A stretch of 64,000 bases of DNA, taken from Sinelater perroti. Lineage: Eukaryota; Arthropoda; Insecta; Coleoptera; Elateridae. Shown here piece after piece: positions 36,069 through 48,283 of the stretch. Position 1 is the first letter of the stretch, and every line of letters begins with the position of its first letter. Under the pieces are notes generated by a model, which was not told the origin of the DNA, did no database searches, and saw only the letters and a list, made by a program, of their open reading frames with translations. The position numbers and the translations under genes were made by a program. The DNA lies in contig JARFIY010000313.1 of the NCBI GenBank assembly GCA_036346155.1, forward strand, positions 310,001 to 374,000, given 5' to 3'.

Positions 36069-38247
36069 CTTCTTCTTCAAGTGCATACTCTTCGGGAAAG
36101 AGTGTTTGCGATCATGATTCGGGATACTGCAATTCTAAACAGTTGTGATGATGTCAGTTTATACCAATCTCTTAGATTTCTCAGCCAAGATATACGTCTG
36201 CGACCTGGTGGGCGTCGGCCGTTAATCTTGCCTTGTAGTGCTAGTTGCAATAACCGATATTTAGTGTTTCTCACAATGTGGTCGAGGTATTGCAGTTTAT
36301 TTGTTTTCATTTTCTCAATACATTCTGTTTCTTTTTGCATCCTTTTCAAAATTTCCTTGTTACTCACTCTGTGGATCCATGGAACTCTAAGCATTCTTCT
36401 GTATGTCCACATTTCAAAAGCCTCTACTCTTTTAAGGGCATCCTTCGTTAATGTCCACGTTTCAGCACCATAAAACAGCACAGAGTACACATAGCAGCGT
36501 AATAGTCTGATACGTATCTGTAGATGTATCTCGTGAGAGCATAATGTTGCTTTCATTTTCATAAATGCTGAGCGGGCCATTTCTATTCTCACCTTGATTT
36601 CTTGCAGACAATTACACTGATCGTTTATCCATGAGCCCAGGTAACGATATTGAGATACGTTTTCAATTATTCTATTGTTATGCCGTAGTACTATTTGCTT
36701 TGCTTGAGGATTTCTGCTGATCACCATTGATTTTGTTTTTGTTGTGTTTATGGAGAGACCGAAATCTTGACTAATGACTGATATCTGGCCCAGCTTTCTT
36801 TGCAATCCTTGAGCTGATCCAGACATTAATACCGTATCATCGGAATATCTTATTGAGGTTATTCGTTCTCCATTTAATAGTATTCCATCATCAGAATTGT
36901 CAAAAGCTTGTCTAAAAATCTCTTCTGAATACAAGTTGAAAAGTGAGGGTGATAACACACATCCCTGTCTTACTCCGCGCAGAATGTCCATTTCTTCCGT
37001 ACTGTGTCCATCAACTCTTGCACCTGCAGTTTGGTGCCAGTATAAATTGGTTATTACACGAATATCAGCTTGATCTAGTTGTATCGCAGTCAATATGTTT
37101 CACTTTGTCAAAAGCTTTTTCGTAGTCAATAAAGAGCAGATATGCATCTTTATTTACATCACGGGATCTTTCTAATAAAATTCGCATAAACAATAAAGGT
37201 TCGCGTGTACCCAATCCATCCCTGAAACCGAACTGATGTTCTGTTAGTCGTTCTTCACATTTCTTGTGATCCTGCGATGTATGATTTTTAAGAATATTTT
37301 GAGAACATGGCTCATTATACTTATTGTTCGAAAATCTTTACACTGTTTCGGTTTATTAATTTTTGGCAATGTTACAAACACATAGTGTAACCAGTCTTTT
37401 GGAATTGTCCCGCTTTTATATATACAATTGAAAAGATCTACTAGTATTGGGATATTTTCGTCTTTTATCAGTTTCATAATTTCAGTAGGTACCTCATCTG
37501 GTCCTAAGGCTTTTCCTGTTTGTGATGATTTTATTGCTTGTATAATTTCATCCTTTGTTATTTCTAGGATATTGTCTTTGTTTACATTTGTATTTGGTTT
37601 AACACCTCTGTCATCTTTGAAAAGATTGTATTTATAATTTTTCCATTCTTTTATTTTATCTTCAATTGTGATAAGAATTTCTCCTTTTGAGTTTATTGAT
37701 ATATTACCTTGGTTATTCTTATACGCTCTTCCATTTAATTCACGGACTTGCTTATGCAGATTCCTTGAGTCATGTAAGTTTTCCAGATGTTCAATGTTTT
37801 CACATTTTATTTTCAACCAATTACTCTTTGCTTTTCTTATTTCTTTCTTTATGTTTTTGTGCAACTCCCAATATGCAACACTATTATTGCATAATTTCAT
37901 TAATTTTCTTCTTTCCATCATTTCGAGTATAGTATCCGTCATCCAAGTTTTTCTTTTTTGCCTCTTTTCTGGTTTAAGCATTTCATCACAAGTGCTTGTT
38001 GAAATGGATCGGACAGTTGCCCATTTCTTTTCTATGCCTTCATTAAATTTGTATTCGCTTTTTAAACGTTTGTTGAATGTTTCCGTCACTCTTTCGAACA
38101 CGTCGCTGTTTCTGAGCTTTTCAATGTCAAATTTCTTTGTACAAGGTTTTCGTGCTTTTCTTAATGTAATTTTGATATTGGCAACTACGGGATTATGATC
38201 AGAGGCCACGTCTGCACCAGGATAAGTTTTTACCGCTTTAAAAGCAT
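36069..38247 (-). mobile_element. 5'-truncated RTE-type LINE nested in an older LINE, with 10-bp duplication
   Basis: The minus strand starts within the endonuclease (VKTYPGADVASDHNPVVAN), continues with the linker (RKTWMTDTILEMMERRKLM), RT N-terminus (GKALGPDEVPTEIMKL, IPKDWLHYVFVTLPK, FRTISIMSHVLKIFLKIIH) to 37244, then RT (ILRGVRQGCVLSPSLFNLYS, ITSIRYSDDTVLMSG) and C-terminus (YLDHIVRNTKYRLLQLALQG, NGRRPPGRRRISWLRNLRDW) at 37093-36077. One break separates the two ORFs. The 3' end is a GAA repeat. TTTTGTCCAT lies at both borders. The host element reads through the borders in frame (VMDK). Confidence 0.88.
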
Positions 38248-38257
38248 TTTTGTCCAT
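38248..38257. repeat. target-site duplication of nested LINE, right copy
   Basis: TTTTGTCCAT, identical to 36059-36068; borders the truncated 5' end of the inserted LINE. Confidence 0.85.
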
Positions 38258-39140
38258 AACGATAATAAATAATAGAGAGCTTAAGCTGTCTCCTTGTTTC
38301 ATATATAATATTATTTGGTATCTTTATTTATTTCAATGTTTTCATATTATAAATCTATCCACAATATCGAATGTCGCTTTTTGGTCAATAAAAGTTAAAA
38401 ATAGTTCTCTATTTTCTTCCATTTTTTCTATTCTATTTTTCTGTACAAATATGTTATCGCTTGTGGTCTAAACACTACCTGTTCTTCACCTAATTTTGAT
38501 TCTACGTGTTCTCTTAATTTCTTTTCCAGTATTTTTATATATAGTTTGTGCTAGAAAAATTGGTATGTAGTTTTCACAGCTGGTATGATCTTATTTTTTA
38601 GTATTTAGTTGTGTGGAATATTTTGTTCTTCTCAAGCCGTTTTACATATATTCCTAATCCAGTTTATTCTTTTTTCTCCTAACTACTTATTCATATCCGG
38701 TGCTGTAGCATCTTATCGCTTTTGGAATTCTTCTTTATTAATTTCTGGTTTAGGGTCTATCTGTTCTTCTCTGTTTATGTTTTCTACTAAGATTGTTGTA
38801 TGGCAGTTTTTGTTATAGTGTTCCTTTCATGTTTCTAGTATTTTTTGCGTTTCTGTTACCAACTGTCCATTATTGTTCTTTATTACATTTATTATTTTTG
38901 TGTTTTTTTAATAGTTTAATTCTGTTGTCCAGCTTATGTATTTCTGTTATTTCTTCTACAAACTTTTTCAGATTTCTTTTTTTTTGCTTATTTCTTTCTC
39001 TATTGTATTCTTTTTTATCATGTTGCGTTTTAGTTTGTAAATAATTTATCCAAGTTAGTTTTTTTACTAACCTTTTAATATAATTATTCCATCATTTAGT
39101 TTTCTGTTGTTCTTCTCCTTCTATATAGGCAATTTGCCTG
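38248..39140 (-). mobile_element. old RTE-type LINE, middle segment
   Basis: Continuation of the split element. The minus strand contains the RT motif MKQGDSLSSLLFIIVMDK at the left border. RT N-terminal and linker sequence extends rightward to NYIKRLVKKTNLDKLFTN near 39080, preceded by TENxMME, equivalent to the KTKWWN linker motif of related copies. At 39140 it is interrupted by another minus-strand LINE. Confidence 0.65.
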
Positions 39141-41982
39141 TTTTTTTTTGATTTATGCCTTCTCTACGTAATGTTGTCACTCCATCTTTTGCGCGGTCGG
39201 CCAACGCTTCTTCTTCCTAGTGGTTTTTTGTCCCTTGCTATCTTCACTATTCTATCGTCTGCCATTCTACTTATGTGATTATTCCATTCTTTTTCCTGTT
39301 CAGTGTCCATTCATTTATCTCTTGCATGTTGCATCTTCCTCTAATTTCGGTACTTCTTATTCGATCTCTTAGCGTGTTTCCTGTTATTCTTCTCAATATC
39401 CTCATTTCGGTTGTTTCCAATAGTCGCTGCGTTTTAGTTGTGTCCGGTCTCGTTTCTGATGCGTATGTCATTATTGGTCTTATAGTTGCTTTGTATATTC
39501 GAGACTTTGTTTCTATATTAATGTGTTTATTTCGCCATATTGTATTATTGAGACATCCTGCGATTTTATTAGCTTTTTGTATTTGATCTTTAACCTCTTT
39601 TTCTACATCTCCATAGCTAGGTTTTTGATACCCAGGTAATTTATTTCCATGACTTGTTCTATGCTTGCACCGTCGATTTCCAATTTGCATCTAATGGGTT
39701 CTTTGTTAATTACTATTGTTTTCGTTTTCTGTGCTGAGATGATCATGTTAAATCTTTTTGCTGTTATATTGAATTTGTGGACTAATCTTTGCAGATTGTC
39801 TTCGTTTTGGGCTATTAATACTTGCGTCGTCGGCGTAACATAATATCTTGATTTCCTTGTTCCCCATTCTATATCCTCTTTCTTCGTTTACTTTCTTAAT
39901 AATCTCATTCATTATTAGATTGAATAATAAGGGGCTTAACGAATCTCCCTGTCTTATTCCATTGCCCATGTTTATTGGTTCCGTAAGTTGTCCATTTATT
40001 CTTGCTTTCGTTTTGTTGTCTTTATATATGTTCTCAATTGTTTTGATGATGTCTATGTGTATTCCTCTATTATATAACAGATGGATTACGTCACCTAGTT
40101 TGACTCCATTAAAAGCTTTCTTCAGGTCGATCATACATAAAAAGGCTGGTTTATTGTATTCAATTGATTTTTCATTTATCTGCCTTATCACGAATATTGC
40201 ATCTGTGCATGATCTTCCACTACGGAATCATTGCTGTTCATCGTTCAGAGTTGTCGTTTGGTTTATTTGTTGGCATATAATTCTTGTTGTTAATTTTAAT
40301 GTGGTGTTCAACAGGTTGATCCCTCTGTAGTTCTCCGGTTCTTTCTTATCCCCTTTCTTGAACAGCAGTATCAATATGCTTGTCCTCCATTCTTCCGGTA
40401 TTTGGTTGTGTTTTATTATTTTATTAATTAGAGTTGTCAGCTGTTTCGTCATTACTGTTCCGCATTGCTTTAACAGTTCGTTCGCTATTCCATCTTCTCC
40501 TGCAGCTTTCCTGTTTTCAGCTTCCTTAGTGTTTCTTCTACTTCCTCCGTGCTTATCGTAAATTGTTCGTTTGCTCTAATTTCTGGGTTGTTTCGCTCTG
40601 GTTCTCTTTGTGTTGGTTGTTCATCTTCGTATAATTTTTTTAAGTAATCAATCCATGTATTCTTTTCTATATGTTTTGCATCTATTAATTCCTTCACCTC
40701 TGTTCGCTGTCCTCTTATAAAACGCCACATTTCTTTTTGCAAGCCGTAAAAGTCGTATTCCATTTCTTTTGAGAAACGTTCCCAGTGTTCGTTTTTAGTT
40801 TTTCTTACTAGTGTGTGTGTTTCATTTCTTATTCTTTTATAATTATTGTATGCTTGCTGCGTTTTGTTAGACATGTATTCCAGGTCTGCTTTTTTTTATC
40901 TTTACATTTTTCTTTAACTTCCTCACAGAACCAGGGTGTTTTTTGCGTTTGCAAGTTGTTTTTGTTTATGTTTACTTTTCTTTCTCCTAGCGATTCTTTA
41001 GCTGCTTCTAAAATGTTTGTTTTTATTTTTATCCAACTGTCTTCTATTCCATCACTTTCTAATATTTGGTTCTTTTCGATTTTTTGTGTTAATCTTTGTT
41101 GGTATAAGTGTTTTGTTGAATCATTTTGTAGGCTTTCGATTCTCATCTTTGTGACGTATTCTGCTTCTTCTTTTTTGTTATGTATATATGTTTTCATTCT
41201 GATTTTACTCATTATTAACTTATGGTCGCTTCCTATTTCTGCCGATGTTAATGCCCTTACGTCTAGAATTTGTGAAGGGTGTAGTTCCCTATTTGTCAAA
41301 ATATAGTCAATCGTAGATATATGTCCTCTAGTGTTCTCAAAGGTGTATTTGTATTGCTCTTTGTGATGGAAGAATGTGTTGTTTATACGTATTTCGTTTG
41401 TGCTACAGAAATCCGTTAACAAGTCTCCGTTATCGTTTCTGACGTCCTCGTTGAATCTTTGCTTTATCCCCGGAATGATGTCATTTCCAACCCGTGCATT
41501 AAAGTCACCTAAGATAATCATGTATTCGTTTATAGGAATCTCGTTTATTGTATCCTGGAGGTTTTCGTAGAAAGTTTCTCTGGTGTTAGCATCCCTATTA
41601 TTCTAGGGGGCATATATTCCTACTACATTTAGGTGCTTGCTTCCTATATTTATTCTTACGCAGACAATTCTCTCTGATTTGTATTTGAATTCTACTATTT
41701 GGTTGGTAAGTTTTCTATGTATTAATAAAGCGACTCCTTCTTTGGCTCTTACTTCTTTTGGTACACCACTATAAATCAGTACGTAGTTGTCTAATAGTGT
41801 TTGGCCTTTACCTTTCTTCTTTGTTTCCTGTACCGCGCATATATCTATTTTCCTGTCCCAGAGTTCTTTAGTTATTTCCTGTTCTCTTTTATTTAGAGAT
41901 TTGATGTTCCATGTACTTATCCTAAGTATGTTTTTTGTTTTTCTGTTGTTGGTTGTTATATTTACTTCTTCCACATATATTC
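39141..41982 (-). mobile_element. RTE-type LINE, nearly full length (2.84 kb), nested in the old LINE
   Basis: Minus strand from 41974: endonuclease (ILRISTWNIKSLNKREQE, AVQETKKKGKGQT, VVGIYAP; then 41521-40829 MIILGDFNARVGNDI, IDYILTNRELHPSQ, GSDHKLIMSKIRMKT), linker (PWFCEEVKEKCKDKKKQ), RT (40452-39748: QIPEEWRTSILILLFKKGDK, ENYRGINLLNTTLKL, FLCMIDLKKAFNGV, IRQGDSLSPLLFNLIMNEI, ILCYADDASI) and C-terminus (39690-39271: MRILRRITGNTLRDRIRSTE; then ISRMADDRIVKIARDKKPLG and GRPRKRWSDN). A 9-base A run ends it. Several frameshifts, few stops. It sits between halves of the old LINE. Confidence 0.8.
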
Positions 41983-43740
41983 TTTGCTATTGTTAACACT
42001 GTCTTTTTAGATGTCTGTCATTAATCTTCGAGCGCAAATTACAATTTTTCTATTTTTAGTTTTAAAAATTACGCGTCTGTCATATTTTAAAATTTTTCTA
42101 CGTTTTCTTTAGGATTAGCTTATAGATTGCTATTCCTCTGCCTTCTCTTATTGTATCTATATTTTTAGTTTTATTAGTCTCTGCTGTAATCAGTTTATGA
42201 TTTGATCCACTTTCTGCTTTTTTTGTTTCAATTTTCGTATTATATTTGATGGGTCTTGTGTATAAGTTATACAGTTCATCATTCATCACAAATGTGTATT
42301 GTGTTTTCTATAATTATATCATTTCTTTCACAAAAATCATTTTTATTCCTTTCCTGTTCATAGTTCTTTTACCATAGATTCCCAAACACCCTAAACCTTT
42401 ATTGTATGGTAGTCATTCACTATTCTGCTGTTTTAATTTCCCATAATTAGAGTTTTCTTTGCAGATTTATGTTAAATTCTGTTATTTTCTTTGCGGCTGT
42501 TTCTTCTATTGGTTCATATATCTGTATAAAGTTCATTATATCATTTGTTTTTATAATAATTACTATTATTCTTAAGTTTATTGTTTTGAGTTTTACTATT
42601 CTTATTCCTTCTCTTGCCCTTTGTTCTGGTTTTTAGTAAAATAATGTATATTTATTTGTTAGTTTTATTGTAATACCTTTTCCCTTTTTTGTTTCACTTA
42701 ACCTTAATATTTGTATATTATAATTGTCTATTTTATTTGTTATTTCTAACTACTTTCTTGTTAGTGTGTTTACATTACATGATTCAATATTTAGTTCCTT
42801 AAATTCTATTTTCTCTTTTTCTTTCATATCCTTTCTCGTATTCCATTTTCTCGCCAGTGTCATTATAGGTTTTTGTTTCGGCTTTGTTTATATTTAAGTT
42901 TTTTGATAGCAATCGTGGCTGGATTTCTTTGTTATTACTTTCATTATCTTTTCTTATGGCCTTGTTTAATATTTCTAGGCCTACGATTCTATTTTTCTCT
43001 TTGGGTGTTCTCTTATAAACTGCTTTATTAAATAAGAGAAAAATATTTTGCGTTTATTTCTTTTCCTTGTTTGCTCTTTTTATTTAAAGATTTTTCTGTC
43101 ATCTGTTGATTTCTCTCGCTTATTTTTCTTTTTCTCAAACCTATTTGTCGTTTCTTCTTCTTCTAGCTTTGCATATGTTTCTTCTAGTTCTTCATACTCC
43201 CGTTCCTCTCAGTTAATAATTAACTTAGCTTTCGATAATATTGCTCTATTTTCTCTCTTTCTGGCTTTTATCATATAGGGTATTAGCATTTTCCTTTTAT
43301 CTGTTGTTATTTTATCAAAGTTAATTAATATTTCTGTTTCTCTCAAGTATTTTCGATTTCTTATTATTTCTATCTTTTTCATTTTGGTTGTCAGTCCCAT
43401 TTTACTGTTATGCTAAAGTTTACGTTTTTGACTTCTACTCTTTTTATAATATCAATTATACTTACTTTGGTTTTTCTACGGTTTCATTCTTTTCTTCTTT
43501 CGTGCCAAAAAACATTAAGTTTCTCTCTTTTGTTTCCTTCTCTATTATTTCGATTTAAGTCTTATTATTTTATAATTTATTTTAATTTTTATGTTTTTTC
43601 TTTTTGTTGTTTGATATTGGCGTTTGTTACATCCAACTTATTTTCTATATTTATTAATTTTTTATGACATCGGCTAGAGTAAAATTCCCTTCTGTTCCTT
43701 CTGTGTTTATTAAAATTTTAATTAAATCCCTACCTGTATT
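41983..43740 (-). mobile_element. old RTE-type LINE, 5' segment with N-terminal ORF and endonuclease
   Basis: Minus strand from about 43400: MGLTTKMKKIEIIRNRKYLR, ETEILINFDKITTDKRKM, a lysine/glutamate-rich stretch (YEELEETYAKLEEEE near 43180), then endonuclease remnants (NYNIQILRLSETKKGKGITI, MNFIQIYEPIEETAAKK near 42520; YNTKIETKKAESGSNHKLIT near 42230). It ends YKLILKKT before the inserted LINE. The extra lysine-rich N-terminal region upstream of the endonuclease is also seen in the remnant at 3990-6300, so both belong to one family. Many stops. Confidence 0.62.
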
Positions 43741-44879
43741 TTAGGTGTAACAAATAAAAAAGGTCTTTTAGAACTTACTTATCTAATCTTGCTGATAGAA
43801 GCCCCAGGCTAGGTTGACTCGCTTGACTTTGACTTTTATCTGTATCTCTAAGTTTATTAGAGTTGTGTATGTATTTCGCTTAAATTTAGAAACTTGAATA
43901 ACCTTACTTCCTCTTTGTTTACTTCCCTATTAAATAGTTTCTGTGATTTAATGCACAACTATTTATTCTCATTTTATTATCCTCTTTATTTTCTTAAAAT
44001 ATACGTTTTATTTCAGGGCCATCAAAATTACCTCACAAAATAAATCAACCCAACACGAACCCCTGTAAAAACCCAAATAAATGAAAATCCGAAGGTGCAA
44101 TATTTGGCGAATATGAAAGTTGAGGCAGCACCTTTCAGTCAAGCTCCGACAATTTTTGTCGGGAAGTAAAAGGGACATAAAGTTTAATCATTTTAATAGA
44201 AAGCGACACCCTTACTGTTAAATACATCTGAATATTTTTCTTAAATCCCTATCTTTAATTATTTTGGTTGCGGGCAGTATTTATTTGAATTTATAGACCG
44301 GTCATTGTTCCAATCTCACCAGCTACAAAAAATGACTTTTCTCGAATGGTAAGCAGATCTGGGAGTAGCTAACAATGACTCATTCTGCTTATTTCGGGAT
44401 TTTATCGCTCAACGTTATTGTAGATAGAAAAAGTTCGATCCTGGCGCCAATGGCTATAACAAATGTGTAAAACTTCGGAATGGGATTTTGGCGGCCTGTG
44501 ACTAAAGAAAAGGTTTTAAATTTAAAAGAGGACGGCCGCATAAAGTTAGACTTTTTTCAATCAATCAGAAGTGAACTTAAACTAGCAAAAGGTGAGTAAA
44601 AGCACAATTTACAGCTGTTAAAATAAGGCAATTTAATAAGGAAGGTAAAACTGATAACTAGTGTCAAACACATTCAAATCGGCGTACTGTATTCGTGCGA
44701 ACGCAGCTCCACAATTTTCGTATGAATAAAAGTTTAAAATTAAGTTGAAAACTCGCTTCCTTGTAGGAAGGAAAGAAGATGTAAGTAGAAAAAACAGTAG
44801 CAGAAACTGTTGTAGAGCTAAAAAAACTTAGCAGATAAAATAATACATAAAGCAAATACAAATTAAACGAAAAATTTGA
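43741..44879. other. non-LINE stretch, nothing recognised
   Basis: Composition is less skewed than the LINEs on either side. The longest ORF is 65 codons (44861-44664, minus). A short inverted motif TCCGACAATTTTTGTCGGGA lies near 44145. No exon or transposase pattern. Confidence 0.4.
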
Positions 44880-45135
44880 TAAAAACAGAAGAAAGTTTAA
44901 AAGTATAATAAAAGTTTCGATACAATGAATCGAGAGTTCCGAAAGAAAAATATTATAAAGTATAACATTTAGGTCGAAATGGAATGCACTGAGAATAAAT
45001 CAATATTTATAGGAGAACAACACACAGAAAGAAAACGTCTAAAACCTATCATGCACAAACTACAAAAACAGGCTATTAAAACAGAACGTAACGATAGCCG
45101 AAGGTAAAAAAGTCATCGAAGATAAACTATAAGAA
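44880..45135 (+). mobile_element. plus-strand RTE-type LINE, 5' piece (split)
   Basis: The plus strand reads KSIFIGEQHTERKRLKPIMH, KLQKQAIKTERNDSRRKKVI, EDKL, like the basic N-terminal region upstream of the endonuclease in related elements (xIFIDDDLTxEERxxQ). It stops where a minus-strand LINE begins. The matching endonuclease resumes after 48284. Confidence 0.45.
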
Positions 45136-48100
45136 CTTATTCTTCTTAAAGTGCTATCTCCTATCGGAGGTTAGCAATCATCATAGCTATTCTAATTTTT
45201 GATGTAGCTGCTCTGAATAGATCTATTGATGAACATCCAAACCATTCCCAAAAGTTCCTCGTCCACGACATCCTTCTTCTGCCTCTCGATCTTTGTCCTG
45301 AGATCTTGCCCTGTATGAGCAATTGCAGCAAGCAGTATCTTTCACCTCGCATGACATGTCCGAAATATTCCAATTTGCGTTTTTTCAATGTCAGTAGTAA
45401 CTCTCGTTCTTTGTTCATGCGATGGAGGACTTCTTCATTGGAAACGTGTTCTGTCCATGATATTTTAAGTATGCGTCTGTATATCCAGAGCTCAAAGGCT
45501 TCCAGTTTTTTCATTTACTGTTGTTTGAGGGTCCAAGCCTCCATTCCGTACAACAGAATCAAGAAGACGTAGCATCGTACCATGCGCATTCTCAGATCTA
45601 GCGAGAGATTGCGATTAGAGAAGAATTGCCTCATTTTTACAACCGCTGCCCTCGCCATTTCGATTCTTCTATTGATTTCAGTAGCTTGGTCATTACAACT
45701 GTTTATTATGGTCCCTAAATATTGGTATTTGTGCACTCTTTCGATTTTTGTGTTTTCGATTTTTATTTTTATATTGTTGATGTTATTATTTTCTATTTTC
45801 TTGATGGCCATGAATTTAGTTTTCTTACAGTTCATTTTGAGACCATACTCTTTGCTAACTCTGTTGATATTTTCTAGCATGTTTTGTAGGTCGTCGGGAT
45901 TGCAAGCTATTATTACAGTGTCATCCGTATATCGCTGATTATTGATCACTTGCCCATTCACTTTTATCCCTCCTTGTTGGTCCTTTAAAGCCTCCCGGAA
46001 TATACACTCAGAGTACATGTTAAAGAGGGCAGGTGATAGTACACATCCCTGTCTAACGCCCCTAAGGATCTCAATATTTTCGGACAACTGGCCATTAACA
46101 TTGATCGCCGCATGTTGTTTCCAATAAAGATTACGAATGATCCGCATCATCACAAGGATCCAAGCCTTTTTGTCTCAAAATTGCTATTAACCTATCGTGT
46201 GTTACCTTATCAAAGGCTTTTTCATAATCTATGAATCCTATATACAAATCCACATTCATGTCGAGACATCGCTGTATTAGAACATTTATCCCAAAGAGTG
46301 CTTCTCTTGTCTCCATGTTGTTTCGGAATCCGAATTGTGTGTCGCTAATATCTGCCTCTAATTTTCTGAAGATCCTTTTATGTATGATTTTCAAAAACAC
46401 CTTTAGAGTATGGCTCATAATGCTTATTGTTCTAAATTCTGAGCAGTCTTTGGGGTTGTTCTTTTTGGGTAGAGGTACAAACACCGATCGTAACCAATCG
46501 TTTGGAATATTCCCTTTTTTATATATATTATTGTATAGATCTACAAGTAAGTGTAGATTTTCGTCCTCTGTTAGCTTTAGAAATTCTACAGGTACGTTAT
46601 CTGGGCCTACGGCTTTATTGTCTTTGGAGTTGTATATAGCATGTTTAACCTCCTCTAGCATTATAGCCGGGCTATCCGAGCTGATTTGGTTATTTTCCAT
46701 TTCTATTTCTGACGTCCTGTCGTCGTCAAAGAGTTCTTTTATGTATCCCTTCCATATTTCTATTTGCTTGGTTATGTCTATAATTATGTTGCCATTCTTG
46801 TCTTTCATAATACTTCTCTGTCTCTTCTTTGCTACTCCCGTCATCTCCTTAACTTTGTTATGCAAATTGAATGTATCATGTTTCGTCTGAAGCTCCTCTA
46901 TTTCGTTGCATCTGTCGGTCATATATTTTTCTTTGGCTATTATAATTTCTTTTTTAATAATCTTATGTATTTCTTTATACTTGTTGTCATCTATGTTTTT
47001 ATATTTCCTTCTCGTCTCCATTAATTTAAGGATTTCAGGTGTCATCCATTCCTGTTTTGCATATTGGGTTATTTCTGAAGAATTTTGGTTGGCTGCGTCT
47101 ATTATTGCTGTTTTGATATTTAGCCACTGCTTCTCGATAGTTGTTTCTTTTGAATTCTTTAGTGTTTCTAATTTTATATTAATATCTTTCGTTATATCAG
47201 TTTTTACCGTAGCATTTTCTAAAATTCAGGCATTGACTTTTAGATCCAGACGTTTTCTTTTTATTATTTTCAATTTTAGTTTAAAAGTAGCCACCACTGG
47301 ATTGTGGTCTGATCCCACGTCTGCACCAGGGTATGTTTTGGCGGACAGAAGCGCATTTCTATATCTTTTATTTATTAAAATGAAATCGATTTGGTTTCGT
47401 ACCACGAGGTCGTTGGTGTGTGCTGGTGAGGTCCAAGTATATAACCGTCTGTTAGGGAGCTTAAACCATGTGTTAGATATTACCATCTGTTTGTTCTGGC
47501 AGAATTCAATGAGTTTTTCTCCACGTTCGTTCCTCTGACCTAGTCCATGTGGGCCAACATAATCCTGTACACTTCCTTCTCCTATTTTTGCATTAAAATC
47601 ACCAAGCACGATTGTCACGTCATTTTTAGCGATGGAGTTCATCAGTATATCCAGGTGATTAATAAAACTCCTCTATTTCATTGTCGCTTTTGTCTGCTGT
47701 TGGGGCATAGATCTGAATAATATTGATGTTATTGGTGTGAGAGTGTAGTTGTATCAACATTATTCTATTTGAATAATTTATCACGCTTTTAACTTGCGGT
47801 TTCAGTCTATCTGACAGTATTGTAGCAACTCCATATCTGTGGTTGGATTTATCTCCACTAGAGTAATAAACGCTGTAGTTGTTGTTTATAGTGCATTCCC
47901 CGTTCCCTGGCCATTGAGTATCGCTGATTCCAATAATATCTATGTCTATCCGTTTCATTTCAGCAATAAAATTTTGTACCTTTCCTGCTTGATAGATGCT
48001 TTTGACATTCCATGTTGCTATTTTCACCGGTGACTTATTTATCTTCAAGAATATATTTCTATTTGTTCTGCAGGGATTTCGCTTGATGACGACCTGGGAG

Positions 48101-48283
48101 GCCCAACATTCTCCTCCCCTGCCGGATCTTGGGGTCCGATACCTATGATCAGTAACATTTAGATTGTCAGTCTTCGCTGAAGAAATAAAAAGGAAGGGAG
48201 GGAAATAAGAAGGTACCAGATAACCAAATAAAACCGAAAAATAAAAAAACAAAATTTTAGTAAGAAATAAAGCACGTAAGCCG
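45136..48283 (-). mobile_element. RTE-type LINE, nearly intact (3.15 kb): 2 stops, 2 frameshifts
   Basis: Minus strand: leader, RTPRSGRGGECWASQVVIK, endonuclease start KIATWNVKSIYQAGK (48252-47659), frameshift, LGDFNAKIGEG, YTWTSPAHTNDLVVRNQIDF, TYPGADVGSDHNPVVATFK (47642-47226), a TGA, linker and RT N-terminus (to 46131: DNKAVGPDNVPVEFLKL, IPNDWLRSVFVPLPK, YIGFIDYEKAFDKV), frameshift, RT (46153-45515: ILRGVRQGCVLSPALFNMYS, NQRYTDDTVIIA, YLGTIINS), a TAA, and C-terminus (45514-45161: FELWIYRRILKISW, LEYFGHVMRGERYCLLQLLI, RRRMSWTRNFWEWF). Same group as 36069-38247 but only about half identical in protein. A diverged repeat (GATAAACTATAAGAA at 45121, GATAAAACTCAAGAA at 48284) may be its target duplication. 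Confidence 0.85.

Noticed and set aside
36021..47538. Long plus-strand ORFs, for example 36021-36473, 37668-38198, 46231-46890 and 46906-47538
   Set aside because: They are antisense shadows of minus-strand LINE coding regions; their Phe/Ser/Leu-rich translations come from the reverse complement of lysine-rich frames.
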